Position numbers and translations under genes: made by a program. A stretch of DNA of 64,000 bases from Epiperipatus broadwayi (Eukaryota; Onychophora; Udeonychophora; Euonychophora; Peripatidae), in contig JAQFVV010006313.1 in NCBI GenBank assembly GCA_028023455.1, forward strand, positions 1,624,992 through 1,688,991. Reading direction: 5' to 3'. Positions 49,741 to 63,100 of this stretch are shown here, in pieces; within the stretch, counting starts at the first letter, position 1; each line of letters begins with the position of its first letter. The notes beneath the pieces are model-generated. The model was given only the letters and a program-made list of their open reading frames with translations. It was not told the DNA's origin and searched no databases.

Positions 49741-50544
49741 AATTACAGATTTTTACTACTTATGATAGTAGCTTTATATTATTATGTTCATGGTTTTTGC
49801 TTACAATAAATTACATGAAGGCTTAAAAGCAGAAATGTCATTCACATAGCAGGTTTAAGTTTGTATGCAATATTTCTTTTGTATGAGAAAATTACATATA
49901 TACTTGATACTGAACAAAAAAAAACTGCACACATCACAGATATGTAATATGTCAAACTTATAGCAGAGAATTTAAAATTTGCTGTGTCTTAAAAATTGAA
50001 ATGTCTCTTTTCTTGGAAAGAATGTGTTGATCTCTAGTCTATGTAATGATTACTAAAAATGCACTGATATATTTTATATATATCAATTTAATGTTATATT
50101 ATAGATATCTGTGTGTTAATGAAACTATAAATTTGATTCATTATTCAACTCATCAATTCAGTTTTTATGCTAGTTTCAGAGTCTGAGCCAGTTTTATTTA
50201 TGCCTATATGGTTCATAATGAAACTATTTATATTTTAATATGAAAAAAAATGGGATAATATTTCTTAAAATATTATATCATTATTTCTAGTTTTTTTTAG
50301 TTATTTTTAGTTTTTTAGATTCTCATTAAAAACAAAATGGCCAATTTATTTGACTCTTAATTGGGCCTTGGCGTAAATTGTTTGTAGATCGATGGTGATT
50401 AAGAAATGTTTGTAGTTTGTATAATATACTCTGAAAAATCTTCATGTCTTATCATCACTACTGTTTATAATATTAAATATGAACATTTTATAATATATAA
50501 ATTGATATGTATGTATAAACCAATCATCATAATATGTACTCATA
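49741..50544. other. AT-rich DNA, nothing recognised
   Basis: No gene or element is supported. Confidence 0.55.
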
Positions 50545-50837
50545 TATATATTCCAAACAACGGTAAACAATTTATAATACAATATAAATAAAAACTCAAT
50601 AAAAACTCATAAAGAAATATTTTCGATTATATTCATAATCATTTTCAACTCAACTTTCAAAATGGAATCATCTATTACCAACCGGAAACACATGTAAATT
50701 TAAATATCCGACAATTCATTACTCCTAACATTTGCTGATAATGATTATGAATATAATCGAAAATATTTCTTTATGAGTTTTTATTGAGTTTTTATTTATA
50801 TTGTATTATAAATTGTTTACCGTTGTTTGGAATATAT
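50545..50837. repeat. Near-perfect inverted repeat, about 100-bp arms
   Basis: The left arm (50,545-50,645) and right arm (50,737-50,837) match almost without differences: TTCCAAACAACGGTAAACAA against TTGTTTACCGTTGTTTGGAA, and so on inward to ATTATGAATATAATCGAAAA. The spacer is about 90 bp. It is an intact hairpin-forming unit. The plus-strand frames over it are chance. Confidence 0.9.
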
Positions 50838-51176
50838 TTAAGTTCCGTTATTGTATTATTGATGTTAGCGAACATTTATTTTGTTATATATATATATGCT
50901 TGCATATATCAGATCATTATTTTAATGGCTTATCAATGGCTATCTTTAGTATAAATCAGTCATACTATATTTACAACAAATGTTATTCTTGTAAATATTA
51001 TATTTCTTTCCACTTCATGTTCTTTTATGCACTGCTTTATATGTCTATATAATATCATTTATATTCCATCATTAATTAGTTTATTTGATGCATTCAAATT
51101 TAAAAAAATGATACTTTTTACAATTTCACTGACCAATATTCTTCTTCAAAATTACAATAGACAAACATATATGACC

Positions 51177-52010
51177 ATACAATTAATACTAAGTATATTT
51201 ATGCATATAGATATTTTATGAAATAATTATATCCATGTATGTTAATAGAACAAATTTGCAAAGATATTTTAAAGAATAAAATAAACTTGCAAATATGTTT
51301 CCCTTTTTATATTATCTCTCAAAATGAGATATCCTCTTTTATCAGAAAGAATAAATTGGCATTTGTTTGTAAAAGAGTACAATAAAAGAATTAAGGTTTA
51401 TAAAAATAAAGTAAATTATTAAAATTTTAAAAATTATAAAAAGTAATGTATATACATATTAAAATATGAAATGATTTATGCAAAAGTAATCAATTATATA
51501 AAAATAAAATTAAAAAAATACTTATAAAATTATTATAAAGGTATGAAGATATTTAAAACAGAGTTCATTAATATATTTGTAGTCTGTAAAATCCATGATG
51601 TTGGATATTATATATATAACTACATAATTTTTGTATGTATAAATATTAATAATTTTAATCACACATAAAAGATTTTTACTGCTGATCAAATATGTAACAT
51701 TTATACATATAAATATTTCATAGAACAATTATGTCTGACATTATTACTAATGTCAAATTTGCAAGCAGGATTTAAACAAATATTTTGAATACACTTGCAA
51801 ATTCATTTACTCTTTTACAAACAAATGCCAATTTATTCTGTCTGATAAAAGAGGATATCTCATTTTGAGAGATAATATAAAAAGGGAAACATATTTGCAA
51901 GTTTATTTTATTCTTTAAAATATGTTTGCAAATTTGTTCTATTAACATACATGGATATAATTATTTCATAAAATATTTATATGCATAAATATACTTAGTA
52001 TTAATTGTAT
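51177..52010. repeat. Palindrome 1: 203-bp arms, about 98 per cent identical
   Basis: The left arm 51,177-51,379 and right arm 51,808-52,010 differ at about three positions. The spacer (51,380-51,807) is AT-rich and unrecognised. The right arm ends in GTAT, which is also the first four bases of palindrome 2. Confidence 0.88.
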
Positions 52011-52599
52011 ACATTTATAAATATATAAATAGATATAAGTATAAAAATATATGCACTGAATGTAATGATATGAAACGAAAAATTAAAGAGGCATGCTTTA
52101 TTGCAAATGGCAATTGTGCAATAAACCGGAAAGAATCGTGCTTTGCAATCTGCCATACAACTTTTTAATAAGATTGAGACAAGCTTCACTTTTTTGCGTA
52201 AAGCACAATCTAAATTACTTACTACTCAAAGGTGAGGTAGAAAACTAGTATTTTATTTCAATACATTAAATTATGAAATTTATAGAATACAAATACTTTA
52301 ATAAACCCACATGTTATAATTATATACCTCATACATTTTTAATAATTTTATAAATATTAATCTTTTATTTTATTTTTGCTTTTGTTAATTTTTTTTTCAT
52401 AAAATGTTATATATTTTTAATATAATTACATCTAACTCAAGAGATATAAAGGGTACCTGCATTTAAATATTTTAAACAAATATATAATTTTACATTTATA
52501 TAATTTTTAAAACGTAATAATAATATATATTTACCACTTTAATTATTTCATTATAGTTATAACCATGCATTAAGTGTAATATAGTTAACTTGTAATTAT

Positions 52600-52994
<395 letters not shown>

Positions 52995-53224
52995 TTAATT
53001 AACAAATAATATTTTTATAAAAATAGTGTTTTCAAATTTACAGCTTTGGTTAAAGTTGTCTAAAATTAATTATTATAGTTTCTTGAACTTTTCTATACTT
53101 TCTATTGTTATTATAAATAATCATTTTATACTATTTCTTTTTCAAATTTATGTCATATCTTAAAAAAACGTGGTAAAATTAAAGTAATAAATTACATATA
53201 TATATATACTTAATAAATTAGACA

Positions 53225-53575
53225 ATAAATGTATTGCAAAAAAAAAAATAGAAAATCTTATAAATGATGAATATAAAATATGCTAATATAACAATATCAG
53301 AAATAATTATGTAGGTGAGACAAATAATACAATTAAGCATAATTAATCCCACACATATATGATAAATGATCACTTGTTTATTGTCATTTACTAGAGATAA
53401 GTCATAAGTTTGAAAAAGACAATATAAAAATAATTCAAGATACTAACAACATAAGAGTAAAAAAATCTAAAAAAGATATAATTTAATATATTAGATTAAC
53501 TTTAAATAAAGACTTAGATTTAAAAACTTTATTTGTATTAAAATATTCTTTATTAATTAAATATCTATATTTAAA
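53225..53575 (+). pseudogene. PLE GIY-YIG endonuclease remnant in the palindrome spacer
   Basis: Frame pieces on the plus strand read NNYVGETNNTIKHN (YIG half plus helix), then HKFEKDNIKIIQDTNNIRVK, then IRLTLNKDLDLKTLF. This order (YVG.T...IK, H.F....NI.IL....N, and a C-terminal NLKT-like block) is characteristic of PLE endonucleases. Several stops interrupt it. It belongs to a family closer to copies 1/3 than to copies 2/4. Confidence 0.6.
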
Positions 53576-54289
53576 AAAATAAGAAATACTTTTAAAGTGC
53601 TTATAGAAAAAAATAGTATTCAAAATATAAGTCAATTTAATTTTTTTAGGGAGAATTTGTTAAGAGTAGAAGATAAGTAAGATTATAGAAAAATAATTAC
53701 AAATTAACTATATTACACTCAATGCATGGTTATAACTATAATGAAATAATTAAAGAGGTAAATATATATTATTATTACGTTTTAAAAATTATATAAATGT
53801 AAAATTATATATTTGTTTAAAATATTTAAATGCAGGTACCCTTTATATCTCTTGAGTTAGATGTAATTATATATTAAAAATATATAACATTTTATGAAAA
53901 AAAATTAACAAAAGCAAAAATAAAATAAAAGATTAATATTTATAAAATTATTAAAAATGTATGAGGTATATAATTATAACATGTGGGTTTATTAAAATAT
54001 TTGTATTCTATAAATTTCATAATTTAATGTATTGAAATAAAATACTAGTTTTCTACTTCACCTTTGAGTAGTAAGTAATTTAGATTGTGCTTTACGCAAA
54101 AAAGTGAAGCTTGTCTCAATCTTATTAAAAAGTTGTATGGCAGATTGCAAAGCACGATTCTTTCCGGTTTATTGCACAATTGCCATTTGCAATAAAGCAT
54201 GCCTCTTTAATTTTTCGTTTCATACCATTACATTCAGTGCATATATTTTTATACTTATATCTATTTATATATTTATAAATGTATACTAA

Positions 54290-55515
54290 TTTTATGGTTT
54301 TATAATTTGAATATTGTAGTTCATAAGAAGTCTGTTGGTCAGTTGAAACTGTAAAAAAATATCTAAAAATATTATTTTTGTTTGCATTTTATAAAGTGAT
54401 TAATGAAGATCTATAAATCATCTTACATAGATAGCTTTTCCTGTTATTATATAGTTATCTGATTTATTTCTCACATAAGAACTAATGTTTTAAGATGAAC
54501 ATAACCACTTTTGATTTAACATAGGTCAAACTGAAAACTCTGCTTCAATTTGCACTATCAATTTTAATTGTTGGCTATCTGTTTACATCTTTGCTAAAAC
54601 TTTATCAAGATTATTATATACATAATTCTTTTTAGATTGAATGTTTACACACACACACATACATACATATATATATATATATGTTAGAGTTATATAGCTT
54701 TAAAATGTACTAGTTTCAAATGATGACGTTATAAATAAATTAAATTCAACTCATAGTACCAAAGTCTAATTGAAAAACATGTAAAAAAATAAATTCATGT
54801 TCATGTAGGACTCATGACTGTATGAGGGAAAGCAATTTTGATGATGTTAATTATGAGAGAAAATAGCAAAACTGCAATTAGATTTTGATTCTATTAGACA
54901 CTGAATTGGATTGAAATATAGACTACATTGGAAAAATCATCTTCTCAAAACGTAAATTAATATTGCTGTGGCACAGATCTTAGTACATATACCTTCCACT
55001 TCTATATTATAGAATGTTGATTTATTTTTATTGTAAATAAAAAAATACATGTTATACTATTAACAAGCAATGATAAACTTCATTATCTAATAGTTGATCA
55101 AAAAATGTCATTTAGAGACTTTAAGCTAAAAAATAAATAAGGATAGAAAAATTGTTAACACATTGTTCATTTTTCAGACATGGCAAAACTTTGCAAATAA
55201 CGATTTTTAGTGCTTTTTTTTGAATAGACAGGATAGTTTTATTCTAATCTAAAACACTTTTAACTTATTTATAGATTTTAAATTAATAAAAGATTTTTAT
55301 ATATTATTCAAGCAGATTGGATTGAGTACAAAACCTTATAACCCTTTGAATTATAGACTTTTCATTTGAAGCAAACAATGTGCTAAATATGCTTTCTAGT
55401 TAATAAATGCATTGATTGCAGTGTTATTTTCCATGTATGATTTTATAAAGAAGCCAGGGTCTGGATCTAACAATTAGAATGTATTACCTTCTGGTAGCGA
55501 GTGAATTATTAAAGC
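54290..55515. other. AT-rich DNA, nothing recognised
   Basis: A (CA)n plus (TA)n patch lies near 54,650-54,682. No gene is supported. Confidence 0.55.
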
Positions 55516-55517
55516 TT

Positions 55518-55518
<1 letters not shown>

Positions 55519-55561
<43 letters not shown>

Positions 55562-55591
55562 CTTTAATATCATATATATATATATATATAT
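55519..55591. repeat. (TA)n tracts with AAGCTT palindrome
   Basis: TTAAAGCTTCT-(TA)n-TAAGCTTTAA, then a second TA run, abutting the repeat array. Confidence 0.9.
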
Positions 55592-57035
55592 GATCACTAG
55601 ATGGAGCTTACCAATAACTCTAAATAGCTTAACAATAGCTCTAAATAAGTTTTGTTTTTATAAGTTTCAAAAGAGATTGAATTCAAAACCTCTATCATTA
55701 TGCACCATCTCCAGACCAGCTGGTTTCAAGCTTATGGCTCACGTCAGTGGAGAGCTGGGAGGCTAGAAACTAGATCTAAAATACTAACTCAAAAGTCAGC
55801 ACTTATAAAACAAATTTTTATCAATTTGAAAGCATGAACTTATCAGACACATAAATGTATTCAAATCCAACTTGACAAACTATATAGCTATATGGGTCTG
55901 AATCCAGCTCAGTTTCACCATATAGTAATAGCCTCTGCAATATATAGCATTGCAAAAACCTTCAAAGGTACACTTATAATAATTAAAACACATTATAAAT
56001 TTTATAACTTACTTTTAAGCTTGCATTTTATGATCACTAGATGGAGCTTACCAGCAGCTCTAAACAAGCTTTGTTTTTATAAGTGCTGAAAGAGATAAAA
56101 TTCAAAATCTCTATCATTATACCCTATCTCCAGACCAGCTGGTTTCAAGCTTATGGCTCCATTTAATGATCATAAAATGCAAGCTTAAAAGCAAGTTACA
56201 AAATTTATAACTTGTTTTAATTATTATAAGTGTACCTTTGAAGGTTTTTGCAATGCTATATATTGCAGAGGCTATGGTGAAACTGAGCTGAATTCAGACC
56301 CATATAGCTATCTAGTTTGTCAAGCTAGATTTCAAGACATTTACATGTCTGATAAGTTCATGCTTTCAAATTAATAAAACATGTTTTGTAAGTGCTTACT
56401 TTTGAGTTAGTATTTTAGATCTAGTTTCTAGTCCCCTAGCCCTCCACAGATGTGAGCCATAAGCTCAAAACCAGCTTGTCTGAGGTGGGTTATAACAATA
56501 GGGACTTTGAATTCTATCTCTTTTGGCATTTATAAAAACAAAGCTTGTTTAGAGCTATTGGTAAGCTCCATCTAGTGATCATAAAATGCTAGCTTAAAAG
56601 CAAGTTATGGAATTTATAACTTGTTTTAATTATTATAAGTGTACCTTTGAAGATTTTTGAAATGCTATTTATTGCATAGGCTATTACTATATGGTGAAAC
56701 TGAGTTAAATTCAGACCCATATAGTTATCAGGTTTGTCAAGCTGGATTTGAAGACATTTACGTGTCTGATAAGTTCATGCTTTCAAATTGATAAAAACGT
56801 GTTTTATAAGTGCTGACTTTTGAGTTCGTATTTTAGATCCAGTTTTTAGTCTCCCAGCAGCCATAAGCTCAAAACCAGTTGGTCTGGAGGTGGGATATAA
56901 CGATAGAAATTTTGAATTCCATCTCTTTCAGCATTTATAAAAAGAAAGCTTGTTTAGAGCTATTGGTAAGCTCCATCTAGTGATCATAAAATGCAAGCTT
57001 AAAAGCAAGTTATGAAATTTATAACTTGTTTTAAT
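55591..57035. repeat. Satellite-like array 1, about 405-440-bp units, orientation switch
   Basis: Unit 1 (55,591-56,030) is 440 bp, bounded by TGATCACTAGATGGAGCTTA. A truncated unit (56,031-56,165) follows in the same direction. From about 56,168 the units run in reverse: 56,168-56,580, 56,581-56,985 and a partial to 57,035, each starting ATAAAATGC(A/T)AGCTTAAAA and ending CATCTAGTGATC. Units are roughly 90 per cent alike. The junction near 56,165 makes the array an imperfect palindrome. No coding frame is conserved between units. Related monomers form array 2. Confidence 0.9.
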
Positions 57036-57611
57036 TATATATATATATAAAGATTCCACCTTTATTGTTAAAATGGAGTTGCCTTGACAACAGTTTGATA
57101 TTATTGATTGTTATCTATATTGGTATTATCTAAGGGTTGACTGATTTATAATCGATATATATATATATATATATATGCGTGTGTGTGACTATGACTGAAT
57201 TACTTAGCTTCTTAAAAAATTAGCTTAAATGTTTGCATATATATATTGCATAATAATTATCCTATTATAAACTTTCATTTAGAAACATGCTCTCTACAAA
57301 ATAAAAAATATAATTTAGATGATAGTTGTGCAATTGGAGAAAAAATGCATAAACGAATCATTTTAATTTTAATTTTTTAAAAATATTTAACTTCTTTCTG
57401 GTAACAAATTCCTATTATATCAATCTCCCATTTGCCTTTGTAAATTTGATAAAATTAAAATACTTTATATCAATATTAAATTAAAAATCTGAAAATGAAT
57501 ATTCTTTTGTTCTCAATAATAAAAAAGACAAGAAAAAAACTATATAAATATTTAACGTCAAATTAAATTTATTAAGCCTTTGTTAGTAATAAAAAAATGT
57601 TTATTACTTAC
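57036..57611. other. AT-rich DNA downstream of the peptide exon
   Basis: Presumed intron of the minus-strand peptide gene, beginning at the GTAAGT donor. TA runs at 57,038-57,050 and 57,157-57,176. No following exon could be identified with confidence. Confidence 0.4.
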
Positions 57612-57801
57612 TTATCTGAAAAATTTCTTTTTCTTGTAAATAATGACAAGGCACATTGGCATCCTCCAATAGATCCAGGAAACCTTGTTTCTCTACAAAA
57701 TTTGTTGCAATCGAAGGCTCGACTATATGCAGGAAAACAAAAATAGCATACCACTATTATGCTGATTACCGTATTAAAAAATTTGGAAGCCATTTAGAGA
57801 C
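57612..57801 (-). CDS. First coding exon of a secreted, neuropeptide-like precursor
   Basis: On the minus strand a pyrimidine-rich tract and TTCTTTTAG acceptor end at 57,802. They are followed by an 8-base leader and the ATG (57,793-57,791). Coding runs 60 codons plus two bases to a consensus GTAAGT donor at 57,611, so the in-frame TAA at 57,608 is intronic. Residues 1-25 form a signal peptide (VISIIVVCYFCFPAYSRA, cut likely after Ala). The peptide that follows starts FDCNKFC, then FPGSIGGCQCALSLFTRKR. That gives four cysteines spaced C-x3-C and C-x-C, and an RKR proteolytic site. Length, exon design and processing site fit a peptide hormone precursor. It recalls the protostome whitnin/prohormone-3 family, but that is from memory and uncertain. 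Later exons are not visible. Confidence 0.7.
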
Positions 57802-57825
57802 CTAAAAGAAAAAAAATAATAATTT
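57802..57825 (-). promoter_or_regulatory. Splice acceptor of the peptide exon
   Basis: The minus strand reads TTATTATTTTTTTTCTTTTAG before the exon, a strong polypyrimidine tract plus AG. It implies at least one upstream non-coding exon. Confidence 0.7.
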
Positions 57826-58258
57826 AAAGCAAGTCAAACAGTTAAATAGACAGATAAAATTTATTAATCACATATTTAAAAAAATATCGCAAACAATAAT
57901 ATAAAATAATAATCAAATATTTAATTGATCAGGAGATGTATTAATGTTCTAGCATTGGAAATAATCAAAGAATTGTGAATCATAGTACTTGAATTCAAAA
58001 GTCTGCTTTTTTTTATTATTTCATAAAAAACATACGAAGAAACATATATGTATGACTTAAATAGATCGTATCTGAGTAATGTAAATGTGAATAGTAACTT
58101 TACAACATTTTCTACAAAAATCTGTGAGAAGACCTTAAATTCATATGGATAAAGATAAGGGGCCTCCATAGAATATAAATATCATACATTTGTTTCAATA
58201 CTTGTGTTTTTCAATGTTGACACTGACTTTTTTTAGTTGACAATTTTTTATTAGTGAA

Positions 58259-58297
<39 letters not shown>

Positions 58298-58975
58298 CTT
58301 TAATTATGTATGTATATTTAATTGTGATATTTAATCATCGATATTCTTCTTTCTATTATGTTTATTGATTTATTAATGTAGTCGATAAATAATAATGTCT
58401 ATAAATAATACTGACATTAATCTATATAAAAAATAAATAATGACGTTATTTAAATTACAGGATTATTGAGCTTCTTCCCCCAATAGAATCATCTTCAGTG
58501 CTCATATAACAACCTTCTACTGATTCTAAGCATTTATGTACTGAGTAAAGAAAACATGGATGTTACCATGAAAATTATAATGATAATGCCAATAATATGC
58601 ATAGGTAATGTTTTTAAGACAATGTTACATTCTTTATTAGGATTAAAATCATGTACATTAAAACAAGAAAGGAAGCTAAATGAAAACTTCTGAGAAAAAG
58701 TTTTATGTACGAGAACAAGGAAATATAACTAGGGAACTTTAATATAAGATGTTACATAAGAGTCAGATAATTTATTTATCATCATCAATATCAAAAATGT
58801 CAATTAATTTTGGTAACAAAAATTATAACCATGATCATTTATAGCAATATAAATGGTGCAATATGAAACCTGAATTAATAAAATATGAGAATCTGCACAC
58901 TAAAAAAATGTAAAGTAAATAGGCCATTTGGAGTAAGACTTGATAATGGCACATATAAATAATATGTATATGTAT
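57826..58975. other. AT-rich DNA between peptide exon and array 2
   Basis: Contains a (TA)n run (58,259-58,295). The 82-codon minus-strand frame at 57,921-58,169 has no domain or splice support. If the peptide gene extends this way, this is 5' intron. Confidence 0.5.
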
Positions 58976-60115
58976 AATCAATAAAGCAAGTCAGATGTCA
59001 TGCGACCTTTCTTTTTAAGTTTGTATTACAGAAATGTAATATAGGAGGTGCACCAATAGCTCTAACAAGCTTTTATTGATAAGTGTCAAAGAGAGAGCCA
59101 ATTATGAAGTGCACCAATAGCTCTAACAAGCTTTTATTGATAAGTGTCAAAGAGAGAGCCAATTATATTTCTATCTAAAATTATTCCCAGCCTCAGACCG
59201 ATCAGTTTTGAGCTTTTGGCTCATTTCAGTCAGGAGCTACAACATTCAGACACTATATATAAATTACCAATTCAAATGCCAGCCCTTATCTAATATAAAG
59301 TTATTAAGCAGAAAATGTGAATTTTTTAGACACATAAATATCTTAAAATCCAGCTATCTAACTTAAATAGCTATAGGGGACTGAACCAAATTCAGATCAA
59401 CCAGATATTAACAACCTTATCAATATAACATCACCAAAGCCTCAAAAGCATAATTATAATAATCAATAAAGCAAGTCATATACTGTGTGATTTTGCTTTT
59501 TAAGTTTGTATTACAGAAATATAATGTGGGGAGTATATCAATAGTTCTAACATGCTTTTATTGAGAAGTGCCAAAGAGAAAACCTATACTATGTCTATCT
59601 AGAATTATTCACATCCTCAGACTGATCAGTTTTGAGCTTTTGACTCACATAAGTGAGGAGCTAGAACATTCAGACACTAGATCTAAAATACACAATCAAA
59701 AGCCACCACTTATCTATTATGTAACTATTAAGTAGAAATTCTAAAATTTTTAGACATGTAAATGTCTTAAAATCCAGCTGTCTAATTTAAATAGCTATAT
59801 GGGACTGAACAAAATTCAGATCTACCATATATTAACAGCTTTAGTAATATAACATTGCCATAGCCTCAAAGGCAAAATTATCATATATTGCATGACTTTG
59901 CTTTTTAAGCTTTTATTACAGAAATGTAATATAGGGAACATACCAGTAGCTTTAACAAGCTTTTAACTGATCAGTGTAAGGATGGGAATAATTCTAAATA
60001 GAAATATTATATGTTTTCTTTTTGGCACTTAATCTCTAAAATCTTGTTAGAGCTATTGGTATGCTCCTTATATTTCTTTTCTGTAATATAACCTTAAAAG
60101 CAAAATCATATGACA
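58976..60115. repeat. Satellite-like array 2, about 420-bp units, related to array 1
   Basis: Two plus-direction units (58,976-59,455 and 59,456-59,872), a partial unit (59,873-59,995), then an inverted fragment (about 59,996-60,115). They share with array 1 the block AGCTCTAA-CAAGCTTT-TAAGTG, the ACTAGATCTAAAATAC block, GACACATAAATAT-TT-AAATCCA and TATAGCTATA-GG-CTGAA, in the same order. Unit 1 contains a perfect 56-base tandem duplication (59,050-59,105 and 59,111-59,166). It is more diverged than array 1. Confidence 0.85.
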
Positions 60116-63100
60116 TATGTAAACATCTGGCTTATTTTAAAAATATACATTGCTATTCAAATTACATATATAATGAAATAGGGTGATTTAAATTGTTATG
60201 CTGAAAGGTGGTTTATAATGCACAATAAAATGTGAATTTAATTAGGTAATATGCAAACAAACACACACACTTTCTTCCTGCGACTCTTTTCCTTTCTCTT
60301 TCTTACATAGTTAATTTTTACAACTAAGAAAGATAAATAATTTAATTATAAAATATCGTAAAAAGAATTAACTATTTAAATAATTGTAAAGTATATAAAA
60401 TTGTCATGAATACAAACAAAATCGTTAAAAAAATATAAAACATCAAAAAATTGGAAATTAAAAAAAAAAAAAAAATAGAAAATTATGTACTTCAACTGAT
60501 TTAAATAAAAAATATACTATATTAAATATTAGTATTTATAAAAATTAAAACGTTATAAAAATATATTAAGTCATCATTAAGAGTAATTATATGAGATTGT
60601 TATAATAAATATTATATTAATAGAAAATGAAATGGATTTAAGGAATAAGAATTAAATGTTACAAAAAATGGAAATGGATGTTAAAAAAATCTTGGATTGA
60701 ATATTGAAATTTTGATGCTCATGATAAACAAATAATAAAGAAAAACAGGACAATTTCGTAAATTTAAGGATGTATAAATTTTCTAAAAAATAAAATATCT
60801 TTCTGTGCCATTAAACATCATTTATACTCTTCATTGAAATTGATATTAATAACAAGCTTATTACAAATATTGAATTAGATAATATTTTACTAAAAGAGAA
60901 AAATGTTTACTAAATAAATATTTATGAGAAAAGAAAATTTATAATAATGAACCCATTAATGATATACAGAATACTTATAATATTAAAAAAATACAATATG
61001 TAAAGCTTTGTTATCAGATATTCTAATAATTATGTAGAAAAACAGAATATAAAATAGCAAAGAAGATATAATACATTATGCAAAGATCATATTAATATAT
61101 TAAAACCGAAATATATAAAATTACTAAATAGCATGAAACAAGCACAAAATTATACATATAAACCAATATAAATTATTGTATCATTTTTCTTATGAAAATC
61201 TATATATTTAACAGATTGAATTCTCTATGTGTAAAATGCTCCCAATCTTATTTTTAAGAAGAGTACAGAAAAATTATTTAGAATCATCTTAAAATGTTGT
61301 ATGTGAGTAAATTTTTTAAAAAGAAAAACTGCTTAAAAAAGCGTTTTTTTTTTGTTTTTTTTTTTATAAAAAAAAATAAATGAAACTGTATTATTGTCTA
61401 CGTAAACCCGGGATCCCATAATAATATTCTCAGCTGAATCATTTGTTTTACCTACCATTTATTGCCAGATTTTTATTATTTTATTAGTATCATTATTATG
61501 TTTATTATAGTGCTTATTTAAACTAAAAAGAATCATTAAAAGAAGAATTGCATTAATGTTAAAGAATTAATGAATATGTTTCCTTTGGAAATCTTTGCCA
61601 TATTTAAATTAAATGTTTTGACCAGAAGCTTTGTGCCATCAGATAAATAGTATTCAATAAATTATATATATATATTAACAGAAAGCCAGTATGGAGGAAA
61701 CTAAACTATAAACTAAAGTTATTGTATTTTTATTTTGTTTGTTTTATTGGTTTTTTTAAAAAGAAGAAACAGGAAAAATATTTATGCTATATTTTCTTTA
61801 TAAATATGTGTAATACTGTTGGGTATAAGTATGCCAGGTAATTTAATTTTATAATTTAGGGTTAATGGGTTTATTAGAATGAGTAATAATTCCACTATTT
61901 TTGGGTAATATTAGTATTATTATATTTGATAAATGTCTCACAAGTAAAAATACTTTTTATCCCTGGAGATTTTAATATCTCATTCTTAGCTAATTTAAAT
62001 GCATGGTATTTTACTTGGTTTATTTAAATCAGCCAAAGAGGTTTATTAAAGGGTTTTCCATTCATTTGTTTTATAACTGCTACTTTAATAATAACCACAC
62101 ATATTTCTATATAAACATTGAAAATTAATTTTCTTGCACTTAATTCGCGCTCTTTTAAATGTCACTAGCCATTATATTTTAACACATAATATTTTATTAT
62201 GTGTGCATTGTATCTTTGCCTAGAATTTTATATGCATTTAATTTTTAACTAATTCTTATATAGGCAGGTGACATAGTTTGCATTGTAGGTTCTGACATTG
62301 ATTATACATGTATTTTAAAATTATTATTGATGACTTACTCAGTTAAAGTGATGTTTATATCCTGTTATTAGTTTAGTATTTGTTAGCCTCATATAGCAAG
62401 GCTTTGTCAATTATTATTAGTATGCTTAATGGTGTAGACAAGGTCCTCCATCCTTATTTTATTGCTTTTCCATGAGGTGATGGTGTTAATTCCTAGTGAG
62501 AATTATCATGTATTAGATATTGTATTTTAGTGATTGTAATCACATACTTTTGAAAATGTTTAGATCCCATGGAGAGGATCATATTTTTTCTGGTGCATCT
62601 TTCCTGTTCCTGATGTGCTGAGACAAGGTCCAGGCATCATCTTTTCTGCCTCAAAGATAGATATTTTTGGAAGCCACCACAATCTTAAGAAGTTGTTCAG
62701 CTCTGCAGAGCATATTTGTATTTATTTTGGCCTATCACTCATGATGCATTAATACTAGTTCCACCATAGTAGGTGATGTTGCATTTGTTTTAGATATGTA
62801 ATGACAAGATATGTTTGTTTGAGGAACTGTGTTTCTTCAGGTTGTGTTTAGCTATTTTTAATGCTTAAACATATATCAATGTCTGAATTGTACTGTTATG
62901 ATAGTTTTATCATCCACAAAAAAACAACAATAATTTATATTTATTTTTAAGTATATAGATTATGCATATGGTTATAAGTGGCAATTCACACATACTAAGT
63001 TTAATATGTTCATCCAGAGTTTTTGCCGCTGGAATTTTAAGTATTTTAAATTCCAATTTTACAACATCTGGTTTAATTATTTTTATGTGGACAGAATTTA

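Noticed and set aside
61405-61416. CCCGGGATCC, a string like adjacent cloning sites
   Set aside because: An isolated 10-base match in continuous native AT-rich sequence; no vector sequence is next to it.
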